A DNA stretch of 64,000 nt from Candidatus Leptofilum proximum (GCA_016710325.1 JADJXK010000002.1:2232001-2296000), one strand, 5' to 3'; shown: positions 43,616-52,670, numbered from the stretch's first letter. Notes: generated by a model from the sequence alone, not told the origin. Translations and numbers: made by a program.

Positions 43616-44770
43616 CTATCTGGTTAAAATACCTTCATACTTGGCAATGACGCCGAGCATGATCTCGTCGGCGCCAGCGCCGATGGACAGCAGGCGGGCG
43701 TCTCGGAAATAGCGAGCCATCGGGTATTCCTCGACGTAGCCCATACCGCCGTGAAACTGAAGGCAGGTGTCGGCCACTTCGCGGGCGAGTCTACCCGCTT
43801 TCAGCTTGGCCATGGAGACTTCTTTGGTCATGTCTTCGTTGGCCACCAGCATGCGCGTACAATGGTACGCTAATTGGCGCAAAGCTTCCACCTCTGTGAG
43901 CAGTTCGCAAATTTTGAACTGGATCCACTGGTTGGCAATGAGCGGTTTGCCAAAGGTGTGGCGCTGACGGCAGTAGTCGATGGTAAGCCGCAGCACACGG
44001 TCCATGCCAGAGACGCCCATCACCACGCCGGCCAATCGCTCTTTCTGGAACTGCTTCATTTGCAGCATAAAGCCCATGCCTTCGGCGCCAATGCGGTAAC
44101 TTTGGGGCACACGCACGTTGTCGAAGCTGAGGATGGCGGTGTCGCTGCTGTGGTTGCCCAGCTTTTCCAGCTTGCGGCTGACGCTGAAGCCGGGCAAGTC
44201 CGTCGGTACGATGATGAGTGACATGCCTTTGAAGCCGGTTTCGTCGCTGGTGCGGGCCAGCAGGGTGAGGTAGTCGGACTGGGTGCCGCTGGTGATCCAC
44301 ATTTTGCTGCCGTTGATAACGTAGTCGTCGCCGTCGGCCACGGCGCGGGTCTGGATAGCGGCCACGTCGGACCCGGCGTCTGGCTCACTGACGGCGATGG
44401 AGAAGACGGCCGTTCCCATCACCGCCTTCTGCAAAAACATTTCCTTCTGCCAGGAGGTACCAAATTCAGCCAGGGCGGGCGTTGCCATATCGGTCTGTAC
44501 GGCGATGGCCATGGGCACACCGGCACAGTTGGCCCGGCCAATCTCTTCCAGCATCACCACCTGGTACCAGTAATCCAGCCCCATCCCGCCGTATTCTTCG
44601 GGGTAGGTGATGCCCAGCAGGCCCAGGTCGCCCATCTTCTTGAACAGATCGTGGGCGGGGAAAGTACGTTCTTCTTCCCACGCTTCCACATGTGGATTGA
44701 TTTCACTTTCCACAAACCGCCGCACGGTTTGCCGCAACATGTCATGTTCGTCGTTAAAATAAATTGACAC
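43616..44770 (-). CDS. Acyl-CoA dehydrogenase
   Basis: A 384-residue protein with the ACAD fold: GLLGITYPEEYGGMGLDYWY, SIAVSEPDAGSDVAAIQTRA (FAD-binding), KMWITSGTQSDYL, and the C-terminal LQFHGGMGYVEEYPMARYFR with the region of the catalytic base. It makes an alpha-beta double bond in acyl-CoA in fatty or amino acid breakdown, giving electrons to ETF. It fits with the carboxylase subunits of a propionate or leucine pathway. Confidence 0.95.
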   Translation of the reverse strand: MSIYFNDEHDMLRQTVRRFVESEINPHVEAWEEERTFPAHDLFKKMGDLGLLGITYPEEYGGMGLDYWYQVVMLEEIGRANCAGVPMAIAVQTDMATPALAEFGTSWQKEMFLQKAVMGTAVFSIAVSEPDAGSDVAAIQTRAVADGDDYVINGSKMWITSGTQSDYLTLLARTSDETGFKGMSLIIVPTDLPGFSVSRKLEKLGNHSSDTAILSFDNVRVPQSYRIGAEGMGFMLQMKQFQKERLAGVVMGVSGMDRVLRLTIDYCRQRHTFGKPLIANQWIQFKICELLTEVEALRQLAYHCTRMLVANEDMTKEVSMAKLKAGRLAREVADTCLQFHGGMGYVEEYPMARYFRDARLLSIGAGADEIMLGVIAKYEGILTR

Positions 44771-44788
44771 TGGTCTCCTCCTGGTTTT

Positions 44789-44836
44789 GTAATTGGGTAA
44801 CTGCGGAATTGCTCATTACTCAATTACCCAATTACC
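44789..44836. repeat. Inverted TAATTGGGTAACTG word repeat
   Basis: GTAATTGGGTAACTGCGGAA faces TTACTCAATTACCCAATTAC. It contains the stop codon of the LLM oxidoreductase gene (AGG-TAA). Confidence 0.8.
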
Positions 44837-45860
44837 TTGCTTCAAGTTGCTTAAATCCCTCAATCGTGGCTTGCCAGCCTGCCTCATTTTCGCCGGGCAC
44901 AAAGGGCAAGTAGTAGCTGACGCGGTCCAGCAACATGCTGTACTTTTTGTGAATAGCTTGCGGCAGTTCCGCCCAGGTGCCGCGCACGGCCATGACGTCG
45001 AGGATGTTGTCGTTGATGAGCGTGGGCATCTGCGCCCATTGACCATCGCGGGCCAGTTGGCTGAGCTGCACGGCCGTTTCCTCCCAGCCATGCAGTTCCG
45101 CCAACACTCGGTAAGCCGGGGTACTGAGGTAAAAGGAGATTTGCTGCTTGACGTGATTTTCGGCCCATTTTTCGTAGACTGGGTCGCCAGTGGGGATGGC
45201 GAAGACGGCCGTATTGGTGGAAATATCCTGGCGGGAACGGCCGTTTTTATGCAAGCCCGCTTCGATGTGTGGCAGGGCAAACTCCTCCAGGTACTTTACC
45301 GAGTGCAGCGCGTGGATGTGTACCCCTTCACACAACTCACCCGCCAGGCGCAGCATCCCCTGGTTCACGGCGGCGATGTAGATGGGAATGTGGGGATGCT
45401 CAATGGGGCCGGGATTAAAAAACGGGGTCATCAGCTTAAGCTTGAAATATTCGCCGACAAAGTCGAGCGGCTTGCCATTTTGCCAGCAGTCCCAAAAGGC
45501 GCGGGTGGCCAGGATTGTCTCGCGCATCTGCTTGAGCGGCTTGTCCCACGGCGCCCCCAGGCGCAGCCGGTTGTGGGCCTTTACCTGTGGTCCAAGACCG
45601 AGGAGGAAACGGCCGTTACTAAACTTCGCCAGGTCCCAGGCCATCTGCGCCAGAATGGCAGGCGTGCGGGGGAAGGCCACGGCGATGCCGGTGCCCAGCT
45701 GCAACTTGCTGGTGTGCTCGGCGCTGAGCAGCAGGGGGAAAAATGGATCGTGGTTGGTTTCGGCCGTCCACAAGCCGTCGAAGCCGAGGGATTCGGCCGT
45801 TTGGGCCAGGTGGGTCATCTGGTTCAGGTCGTGGGAAAGCAGGGTCACATCAAATCTCAT
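44832..45860 (-). CDS. LLM-class flavin (F420-type) oxidoreductase
   Basis: A 342-residue luciferase-like barrel starting at MRFDVTLLSHDLNQMTHLAQ, with GGAG upstream. The family core is ESLGFDGLWTAETNHDPFFP, LQLGTGIAVAFPRTP and FLLGLGPQVKAHNRLRLGAP, as in TIGR-type F420-dependent oxidoreductases. It probably uses reduced F420 or FMN to reduce or oxidise an unknown small molecule. The neighbouring acyl-CoA dehydrogenase suggests a shared catabolic setting. Confidence 0.9.
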   Translation of the reverse strand: MRFDVTLLSHDLNQMTHLAQTAESLGFDGLWTAETNHDPFFPLLLSAEHTSKLQLGTGIAVAFPRTPAILAQMAWDLAKFSNGRFLLGLGPQVKAHNRLRLGAPWDKPLKQMRETILATRAFWDCWQNGKPLDFVGEYFKLKLMTPFFNPGPIEHPHIPIYIAAVNQGMLRLAGELCEGVHIHALHSVKYLEEFALPHIEAGLHKNGRSRQDISTNTAVFAIPTGDPVYEKWAENHVKQQISFYLSTPAYRVLAELHGWEETAVQLSQLARDGQWAQMPTLINDNILDVMAVRGTWAELPQAIHKKYSMLLDRVSYYLPFVPGENEAGWQATIEGFKQLEAR

Positions 45861-46029
45861 GATTACTCCGTTATTGTTCAAAGCTTCACCGATTGGCTAC
45901 CACAGAGAACACGGGTTTTTAATATTTGCCCAGTGAATTTATCACTGGCCAGGGAGTGGTCACGCCGTTTTTCTAGCCTCGGCCTGCGTCACAATACGTC
46001 GTGATCCAGAGCATTGCTGGCGGGGGAAA

Positions 46030-46158
46030 AACGTGGGAAACAACGCGAAAACCGATATTGTTGTTCCTGTTGTGCGGGTTGTTCCTGTTGCGGTTACCCA
46101 CCTGCGCGTTGTTCTGATTGTTGTTCCACGAACCGCCGCGCAGCACGCGCCATTTTTT
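46030..46158 (-). other. Template repeat (TR) of a diversity-generating retroelement
   Basis: This non-coding segment is about 125 bases and aligns without gaps to the end of the target gene at 47678-47806 (offset 1648). All differences, about 24, are at template adenines read on the minus strand. In the target frame the template is rich in AAC/AAT codons (GSWNNNQNNAQVGNRNRNNP), giving Asn-rich changeable positions. It lies 30 bases downstream of the Avd gene. The region 45861-46029 next to it shows no gene. Confidence 0.95.
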
Positions 46159-46188
46159 GACCCTCCCTACGTTCTGGGCTGAAGCCCT

Positions 46189-46533
46189 TTACGTCACTTT
46201 AATTGAACGACGCCAGCCGCCAAGCAAGCGTCCGATTTCCGCAACCATCTCTGCCACATGTTGGTATTGTCGTGGTGAGATAAGCTTCAAGTCCTGACAA
46301 AGCCGCAAATTGAAGCGCAATTTTGTTAAATCCACGTCCGCCTGCACCAAAGCTTTGGCCGCAAAACGATCGCCACTTAAGCTGGCCTCAATAATCCGCT
46401 CCTGAAAGCGCAGCGCTGCTTCCTGAACAAACTTCCCCAACACAAAGCGCTGCTCTCGCGGAAATTTGGTAGTGGTCGGAATAAGCCAGACCAACAAATC
46501 ATAAGTTTTACTGAAAATAGGTGATTCCTGCAT
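46189..46533 (-). CDS. avd: Avd-like accessory variability determinant
   Basis: A 114-residue, mostly helical, basic protein (KTYDLLVWLIPTTTKFPREQ, KFVQEAALRFQERIIEA, LTKLRFNLRLCQDLKLIS). The pattern of four helices with an FPREQRF-type motif fits the bAvd/S23-like four-helix bundle of DGRs, which binds nucleic acid and the reverse transcriptase. It follows the reverse transcriptase gene by 9 bases. Confidence 0.88.
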   Translation of the reverse strand: MQESPIFSKTYDLLVWLIPTTTKFPREQRFVLGKFVQEAALRFQERIIEASLSGDRFAAKALVQADVDLTKLRFNLRLCQDLKLISPRQYQHVAEMVAEIGRLLGGWRRSIKVT

Positions 46534-46542
46534 AACAACCTC

Positions 46543-47598
46543 CTAAAGCACAACATCTTTTAGAACCGCTCGCCTTAAGCCCCAGGTGTCACCGTAGCGC
46601 ACATGATTGATCCAACCTTGCACCGAAGCATCCAAACGGTCAAAAGCAAGTTGCCCCGTTTGATAAGCAGTCACTTTCTCTTTAAGCTTGCGCCGGAAAT
46701 GGACCACCTTGCGCCGCTTTAATCGTCGAAATCCTGGATAAATAACAAAACCCAAGAAAGGAATTCCCTCAGAAACAGGTTGAGGATGGGCCTGGGGATG
46801 GATAGTCAGGCGCAAATCTTCTAGCTTTCGGACAAGTAACTCCTTCCACATCCATAGACTTTCTTTATTTTCGCCAAACAAAAGGAGATCGTCTACGTAG
46901 CGCACATAACCAGGGCATTTCAACTCCCGTTTGATGAAATGATCGAGCGGGTTCAAATAGCAGTTGGCCCAAAACTGGCTGGTTAAATTGCCAATAGGCA
47001 AACCACGAGGACGGCAGGCGGCTAACAGATTATCACCGGAAAACCAGGCCATTTCATACGCTTCAGCCAGGACGCCGCACCCGCTGTTAAGAATCTGGTC
47101 AATCAGCCACATCACATCTTTGTCGGCAATTTTACGGGACAAAACCTGGCGTAATAGTTCATGATCAATGCTGGGGAAAAACTGTTTGAGATCACACTGT
47201 AATACGTAAGGAAAGTGACGCGCGTATTGCTGGGCACGGTCGATAGCTTTGTGCGTTCCTTTGCCTACCCGGTTGGCGTAAGAATCGTCGAGAAAGCTGC
47301 GCTCAAAAATCGGTTCTATAACGTTACACAGAGCGTGGTGCACCACTCTGTCCCGAAAAGGCGCTGCAGAAATAAGGCGACGCTTCGGTTCGTGGATATA
47401 AAAAGAATGGTAATGGCCTGGCGCATACGTCTTGGTTTCTAACTCCTGGCATAACTGTACCAAATTACTTTCCAGGTTAAATTCAAAGCTGGCCGCTGGT
47501 GTACGGCTGCGCTTGCCTTTACGTGCTTTGCGATAGGCGAAAAAGAGATTATCCCAATCAAACAGTTTTGAATAGAGATTTTTATAAGTTTTCATCAA
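46543..47598 (-). CDS. DGR reverse transcriptase
   Basis: A 351-residue reverse transcriptase. Motif 3 is QCDLKQFFPSID with Asp136, and the catalytic YVDD is at 234-237 (GYVRYVDDLLLFG). Motif 4 is IGNLTSQFWANCYLNPLDHF (202-221); IGxxxSQ is the DGR form. No maturase or endonuclease domain is present. It copies template-repeat RNA with adenine errors, and the cDNA replaces the variable repeat. It lies 64 bases after the target gene on the same strand. Confidence 0.97.
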   Translation of the reverse strand: MMKTYKNLYSKLFDWDNLFFAYRKARKGKRSRTPAASFEFNLESNLVQLCQELETKTYAPGHYHSFYIHEPKRRLISAAPFRDRVVHHALCNVIEPIFERSFLDDSYANRVGKGTHKAIDRAQQYARHFPYVLQCDLKQFFPSIDHELLRQVLSRKIADKDVMWLIDQILNSGCGVLAEAYEMAWFSGDNLLAACRPRGLPIGNLTSQFWANCYLNPLDHFIKRELKCPGYVRYVDDLLLFGENKESLWMWKELLVRKLEDLRLTIHPQAHPQPVSEGIPFLGFVIYPGFRRLKRRKVVHFRRKLKEKVTAYQTGQLAFDRLDASVQGWINHVRYGDTWGLRRAVLKDVVL

Positions 47599-47618
47599 AA
47601 CCGCCTAAAAATTTGAGG

Positions 47619-47639
47619 CTGGGGGGTGGGACCCCCCAG
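47619..47639 (-). promoter_or_regulatory. Perfect hairpin just downstream of the variable repeat
   Basis: CTGGGGGGT and ACCCCCCAG form a 9-bp stem with a GGG loop, 39 bases beyond the variable repeat and 24 bases past the target stop. In the Bordetella phage DGR a hairpin at this place is needed for efficient homing; the same role is inferred here. It could also be a terminator remnant, but no T run follows. Confidence 0.7.
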
Positions 47640-47662
47640 ACCCCCCGTTCAGAAACCAGAAA

Positions 47663-50644
47663 CTAGGAACCAGAACCAACGGGGGAAACAACGCGAAAAC
47701 CGAAACTGGAGCTCCAGCTGCGCGGGGAGTGCCAGTTGCGGATACCCACCCGCGCGACGTGCTGACTGCCGTCCCACGAACCGCCGCGCAGCACGCGCCA
47801 TTCCTTATCTTTGTCGAACCAACTATTCGTCCATTCCCACACGTTGCCGACCAAATCAGCTGCGCCACACACCGCCTGCCCGGCCGGGAACATGCCCACA
47901 GCCGAGGTTCGGTCAAGCCTTGCCTCAGAACTGTTTGCCTGATCCATTTGCCATTCATCGCCCCAAGGAAATTTTCGCCGATCGGTGTGTCCCGCTGCCC
48001 GCTCCCACTCGGCTTCAGTTGGCAAACGGTAGCTGCCCTCTGCGGTCTGGGTCAACCATCTGCAAAATGCTTCTGCTTCATACCAGCTTATCCCTACAAC
48101 AGGCTGGTTTGCCTTATTAAACTCACCGTTCTGCCAAAAACGCGGTTTGACCCAACCTTCACGCTCTTTCCAGCGCCAACCCTCCTCAGACCAGCAATCG
48201 CGCCATTTGTCACTGTAACCACCATCCTCCGCAAAAAAGTGGTACTGGGCATTGGTTACCGGGTATTTAGCTATAGCAAAAGGCACTAAAGTGACTTTTT
48301 CGTCATTCTCTCGCAGCGCAAACGGCTCTGGCACGGTAATAACAGGCAGCATCAACGGCTCTTTACTACAAACGCCAGGCCGCGGATCGCCCAAAACAGC
48401 CAGCGCCGTACCTGCTTCTGCCCGCTGCTGGGTGGTCAATTGTCCGGTATCGAGTAAGGCGCTCAACATCCTTTGCAAACGAGGCAGTAGTTCCTTGCCT
48501 ACCTCATCCATTTCCAGCGCACTCAGCCCCACCACGGCGGCCATTTCCCCCGCCAGCCAGACGCGCCGCCAGCCAGCGCTATCTTTGGTGGCGGGCATCT
48601 GCTCAGGGCAAACATCATTGATACCGTCCACAGCCTTTTCCCGGTTTTTCTGGTTAAAAACCAGGGTTCCGGCGGCCAGGTTCAGCACCTCACGCCAACT
48701 GTCGCTTTCAGCAGCTAACTTAGACGCTTCCCGCCCAAACCGCCGCTGGCTGGCCAGAAAACAGGCCGCTAAATATTCTTGAAAGGTACGGTGGGGAAAC
48801 GTAAACATACGTTCACTCTGGCCACCCCGCCCAATCAATAAGTGTGCCCACCGCTCCGTGTATTCCACAAACTGTTCTGCTTTACCGTAGCTTCCATCCA
48901 AATATTTTCGGGCAATTTGCATAACTTGGTTTTCAGGAATGTCCGCTGCCGCATCTCGTTCCGCCTGTTGACTGTGAGCCTGCCAGCCTATTTCCCACAG
49001 CAGCCGCTCTAAATTTTCCTGGGTGGTGCCTAGCTGTGCTAATACGCCGGGGAGTTCTTCAGCCTGCTCCACTTCTTTATGCCGCTGCCAGCGCAGCAAC
49101 AGCGTTTCCACACACTGCTGATATAGCTTAGCCCGCTCATCCGGCAAGGTGCCATAATACGTTTGCACCAGCGCCATAATCGTTAAGAGCATCGGGTTTT
49201 GCGCCAGCGGTCGCAACCCTTCTCGTCTGGCTGCGGCTTTCAACTGCTGGGCCATCGCGGCCGCTTTGTCCTGGCTTAATTCACTCAACGTATGCAGGCT
49301 GGCATACCAGCGGTCAATAAAATCATCAATTTGCGCCTCATCAAACGGCTCAATCGTGCAAATGTCGGCTTTTGCCGCTTCGTCTTGATGAAATGACAGA
49401 ACACGACAGGTGGCTACCCAGCGATTCCCGCCATACACACCCAGGTCCAGCGCTTTGACGGCCTGCCAAATTGGGGGCCGCTGCTCAATAGGCACCTCAT
49501 CCACACCATCCAGCAAAAAAATCACCTCACCAGCCTGCGCTTTCCTTTGCAACGCAGCAAGAGCCACAGACAAATCCTGCTTGTCCAGTTCCCCCACAAA
49601 AAAGTCCCAAATGGCGGTGGGTGAAGTCGGATCAAAACCAGCCGCTGCCAAATCCCGCAAATTCAGCAAAACAGGCAAAGGTAAGGGCTCCAACCAAAAC
49701 AACTGTCTTGTTTCTCTTTTGTTGTTACTTGATTGCAACTTGCTAAATTCCGACGTTATCGAACCAAGCTTTTCGTCAAGAGCAAATCCAAGCTCAATCC
49801 AACTCAGATGTCTAGCCCAATTACCGTCAACATCTGATTGAGATTTCGCTAACAAAAAAGTTAAATATCGCAACAACGTTGATTTGCCGGAACCGGGATC
49901 TCCTAAAATTATTACCTGCGTATTGAAATATAAATGACTCAATACGCTTCTTGAAACCCAAATCCGGTCTTTCCTATTTGTTGATGCATTTATGGATTCA
50001 CCCGCATTCAGCGAAATAAACACCTGGTGCAGAGCAATTTGGGTACTTTCACGCCCGCTGGGGTCCAAAGGGCTTAAAGGCAGGCGGGCCGTTTGCCGAG
50101 CTACAGTTTCCAGGTAGATTTTTAAGGCGGCTTCATGATCTGCCCCTTGTCCCGCCGCAACTAATTCTTTAAGCTCGGCTATCGCCTGGTGAAGTTGATC
50201 AAAATCTCCCCGGTATTGCTGAACGTCCTGGGCAATGCGGAAAATCAGCCAGCCATGGACCGCCGGGTTGTCTTTCACCACTTCTTCGGCAATGGCCAAG
50301 GCATTGGTTTCATTTAATAAGGCACCAATCTCTGTTTGGAGTTGAACATCATGGGCCACCTTTTGCTCCAGCGTCTGGGCCAATTGCTTGAGCCGTTCTT
50401 CTTCAGCCAGGCCCGGCCCCTGGCGCAGGTTGTCATAGGCCTGGTTCACAATACCAGCCAGCACATTCAATCCTAAATTTCCCAACCACAGCGCCAGCGC
50501 CGGGCCAGCACCGCCTGATGGATCGTAGGCTAGAACGGCCGTTGCCCCAAACACAGCCAGACCGCCTACACCCACCACTTTTTCCGGCGTCAGTCGGCTC
50601 AAAAAAGTGCGGAAACGATTCTTAAACCCGTCTTCTTTATTCAT
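47663..50644 (-). CDS. DGR target: NACHT ATPase with C-terminal FGE/lectin-like domain
   Basis: A 993-residue protein. Hydrophobic segments lie near residues 22-65. The NACHT module has Walker A GDPGSGKS (248-255) and Walker B FLLDGVDE (376-383), followed by helical repeats. The last 220 residues form a formylglycine-generating-enzyme/sulfatase-modifying type domain (IAKYPVTNAQYHFFAEDGGY, YRLPTEAEWERAAG, VGNVWEWTNSWFDKDKEWRV, LRGGSWDG), the C-type-lectin fold used by DGR targets. Its end is the variable repeat. This is a STAND-type sensor with a diversified ligand-binding tip; ligand and output are unknown. Confidence 0.96.
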   Translation of the reverse strand: MNKEDGFKNRFRTFLSRLTPEKVVGVGGLAVFGATAVLAYDPSGGAGPALALWLGNLGLNVLAGIVNQAYDNLRQGPGLAEEERLKQLAQTLEQKVAHDVQLQTEIGALLNETNALAIAEEVVKDNPAVHGWLIFRIAQDVQQYRGDFDQLHQAIAELKELVAAGQGADHEAALKIYLETVARQTARLPLSPLDPSGRESTQIALHQVFISLNAGESINASTNRKDRIWVSRSVLSHLYFNTQVIILGDPGSGKSTLLRYLTFLLAKSQSDVDGNWARHLSWIELGFALDEKLGSITSEFSKLQSSNNKRETRQLFWLEPLPLPVLLNLRDLAAAGFDPTSPTAIWDFFVGELDKQDLSVALAALQRKAQAGEVIFLLDGVDEVPIEQRPPIWQAVKALDLGVYGGNRWVATCRVLSFHQDEAAKADICTIEPFDEAQIDDFIDRWYASLHTLSELSQDKAAAMAQQLKAAARREGLRPLAQNPMLLTIMALVQTYYGTLPDERAKLYQQCVETLLLRWQRHKEVEQAEELPGVLAQLGTTQENLERLLWEIGWQAHSQQAERDAAADIPENQVMQIARKYLDGSYGKAEQFVEYTERWAHLLIGRGGQSERMFTFPHRTFQEYLAACFLASQRRFGREASKLAAESDSWREVLNLAAGTLVFNQKNREKAVDGINDVCPEQMPATKDSAGWRRVWLAGEMAAVVGLSALEMDEVGKELLPRLQRMLSALLDTGQLTTQQRAEAGTALAVLGDPRPGVCSKEPLMLPVITVPEPFALRENDEKVTLVPFAIAKYPVTNAQYHFFAEDGGYSDKWRDCWSEEGWRWKEREGWVKPRFWQNGEFNKANQPVVGISWYEAEAFCRWLTQTAEGSYRLPTEAEWERAAGHTDRRKFPWGDEWQMDQANSSEARLDRTSAVGMFPAGQAVCGAADLVGNVWEWTNSWFDKDKEWRVLRGGSWDGSQHVARVGIRNWHSPRSWSSSFGFRVVSPVGSGS
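47678..47806 (-). repeat. Variable repeat (VR) of the target gene
   Basis: It encodes the end of the FGE domain. The changeable stretch reads GSWDGSQHVARVGIRNWHSP here, against GSWNNNQNNAQVGNRNRNNP from the template. At the protein level 17 residues differ across the repeat. The 3' end (TTTTCGCGTTGTTTCCC, minus strand) matches the template with one difference and is the likely initiation-of-homing site. Confidence 0.95.
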
Positions 50645-50688
50645 TTTTTGCAGTCCATTTCTGTGGAAACTCTTGTCAAAATGCAGCC

Positions 50689-51267
50689 TTACTGGTCAAT
50701 CACACGAACCTGCGGCCACTTTTGCCGAATTTGCTTGTCGTGCAATCGTTGGCGGAACTGCTCTACTGTAACCCGCGACGGATTGCGGCGCAAAATCATT
50801 TGGAACAAATCGTCCAGCCCAAAGGGAGCCACAATGTATAACGAATCATCGCGTAGGAGGCGTACGGCCGTACACGTTGCCGTCTCCGGCCAGGTGGCAA
50901 TGGCTTCAGCCGCGGAGCACAGCGGCGCTACCTCCCGGCCAAACTCGGCGCCAAACCAGAGGTGAACGGCCGCTTGATTGGTGGCTTCCCATTCAACCGT
51001 GGGCAAGATTGCCGCCAGCTGAGCCGTGACTTTCACATCCCGCTCCGGCGACAAGTCGGTGGGGTCGAAAAACGCCACGTCGATGTCGCGCGGCAAATGG
51101 GGCTGCGTGAAGCCATGCAGATGATCCCATACCAGGTTGCGCAGCACCCCCGCGCCCACCAGCCAGTCTGGCGGGTGGCAGCGGCGCACGGTGCGCAAAA
51201 TCGTCATCACCCGCTCATTTTGGATGATCAACTGCCGCAGTTTTGTCTCATACGCTGCTTCATTCAT
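50689..51267 (-). CDS. Nucleotidyltransferase-like protein (NTP_transf_6 type)
   Basis: A 192-residue protein starting at MNEAAYETKLRQLIIQNERV. GAGVLRNLVWDHLHG and RDIDVAFFD match the nucleotidyltransferase active-site region (GxG, DxD) of this family. The C-terminus (GLDDLFQMILRRNPSRVTVE) is helical. Its substrate is not known. It lies 45 bases beyond the DGR target start and may be the gene into which the DGR locus was placed. Confidence 0.85.
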   Translation of the reverse strand: MNEAAYETKLRQLIIQNERVMTILRTVRRCHPPDWLVGAGVLRNLVWDHLHGFTQPHLPRDIDVAFFDPTDLSPERDVKVTAQLAAILPTVEWEATNQAAVHLWFGAEFGREVAPLCSAAEAIATWPETATCTAVRLLRDDSLYIVAPFGLDDLFQMILRRNPSRVTVEQFRQRLHDKQIRQKWPQVRVIDQ

Positions 51268-51382
51268 AGGCTCATTGTACCGCGGAGTCGTCAACCTGTC
51301 GTCAGACGGCCGTAGGGCAGCGGTTGGCCCGGCCTGTTATGCTAAAACCCATACCGTTTTGTAGATCAGGGAGTTGTGTCTT

Positions 51383-52588
51383 ATGAAAAAGCAATCGTTA
51401 CCCACCGCCATTCTGGCGATTTTTCTTGTCCTGGGCCTGATGGCCTGCAGCGAACCCACCCTCGCAACACCGACGGCCGTACCCAACACGCCAACCAGCG
51501 AAGCCGTCACCGAAGTTGAGGCCACGGCAACCGACATTCCGCCGACCGACACCGTCGAGCCCGAGGAGCCCACGGCCGTTCCCACCGAACTGCCCACCGA
51601 CACGCCACCGGCTGAACCGACTGAAGCGGCAACGGCCGTACCCACCGAACCCATCAGCTACACCATCACCGTAGACAATCCGCAGCCGGGCCAGATCATC
51701 ACCGCAGGCCGCGACTTCACTTTTAGCGGCACTGTCAGTCCCATGCCCAGCCAGCGGCTGGAAGTGGAGCTGGTTGCCAACGGCGCCAGCAACGGCGAAA
51801 ACGTGCTGGCCTTTGCCGAGGTAGATTCCACCAATGGCAGCTGGCAAATCACCGAAGCGATCCCGCTCAACCGTACGGGTCCGGCCACGCTGCACGTCCG
51901 CGTTGCCGGGACGGATGTGGCCGTGCCGGTGCAGCTGCACCTGGCCGAGAATGAAACCCGCACCATCGTCACCGTCAACCAGCCGCTGGCCGGGAACATT
52001 GCCGTAGCGGGCCAGACGCTGCTGATTAGCGGGGAAAGCCGCAATTTGATCGACGACAAAATCCAGGTGGGGCTGTTTGGCTGCCCGACCGATACCGACG
52101 AAAACCTGGAAGCCAACATCGAGTTCACCGCGGGCAACGGGCCGTGGCGAGCGCAAATCATCGTGCCAGAAACGGCCGCAGCCGACTGTGACACCGCTCG
52201 ACTGCGGGTGACTACCGGCGGCCTGACGGCCAATGATCCCACCGTCGCCTGGGCCAGCGACCAGCGGCTCACTCTGGTGCCACCCAACGACGAACGTGCT
52301 GAGCTTTTCACCGTGTGGGAACCCACCCAACTGCGCTTTACGCCCGGCCGGGTGACAGAGGTGATTGGAACGGCCGTAAATCCCGTCAATAACACCGTGC
52401 TGGTAGAGTTGGTGCAAGGTGATGCGGTTCTGGCCGCAGCCACGATCACACCGGACGTGTTTGGCTATTGGGAAACCAGCCTCACCCCGCCGGCCAATGC
52501 CGAACCAGGCGAAGTGCAGTTGCGCCTCTCCACCGGCACCGACGATACCTACCGCGAAACAACATTCCCGGTAACGCTTGACTCCTGA
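51383..52588 (+). CDS. Secreted lipoprotein with Ig-like repeats
   Basis: A 401-residue lipoprotein starting at MKKQSLPTAILAIFLVLGLM with lipobox LMAC. A Thr/Pro/Glu linker (TAVP four times from ACGGCCGT sites) is followed by three repeats of about 95 residues (ITVDNPQPGQIITAGRDFTF, VTVNQPLAGNIAVAGQTLLI and related). They resemble Gmad2/Ig-like extracellular modules. It is probably an envelope-attached binding or structural protein. Confidence 0.85.
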   Translation: MKKQSLPTAILAIFLVLGLMACSEPTLATPTAVPNTPTSEAVTEVEATATDIPPTDTVEPEEPTAVPTELPTDTPPAEPTEAATAVPTEPISYTITVDNPQPGQIITAGRDFTFSGTVSPMPSQRLEVELVANGASNGENVLAFAEVDSTNGSWQITEAIPLNRTGPATLHVRVAGTDVAVPVQLHLAENETRTIVTVNQPLAGNIAVAGQTLLISGESRNLIDDKIQVGLFGCPTDTDENLEANIEFTAGNGPWRAQIIVPETAAADCDTARLRVTTGGLTANDPTVAWASDQRLTLVPPNDERAELFTVWEPTQLRFTPGRVTEVIGTAVNPVNNTVLVELVQGDAVLAAATITPDVFGYWETSLTPPANAEPGEVQLRLSTGTDDTYRETTFPVTLDS

Positions 52589-52670
52589 GTTTTTAACCGC
52601 GGAGACGCGGAGAGTGCAGAGATTAAAAAAACGGGGTCTTCAGGAATTCAGGGGGTTTACAATCCGTGAT

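Noticed and set aside
46030..46158. Remnant of a second target gene
   Set aside because: The segment has no start codon and matches the variable repeat except at adenines, so it is the template repeat.
47619..47639. Simple terminator of the target gene
   Set aside because: The stem is perfect but no T run follows, and its place beside the variable repeat fits a DGR homing hairpin better.
47605..47958. A 117-residue minus-strand frame over the variable repeat
   Set aside because: It is a shadow frame of the target gene; the FGE domain reads through in the main frame.
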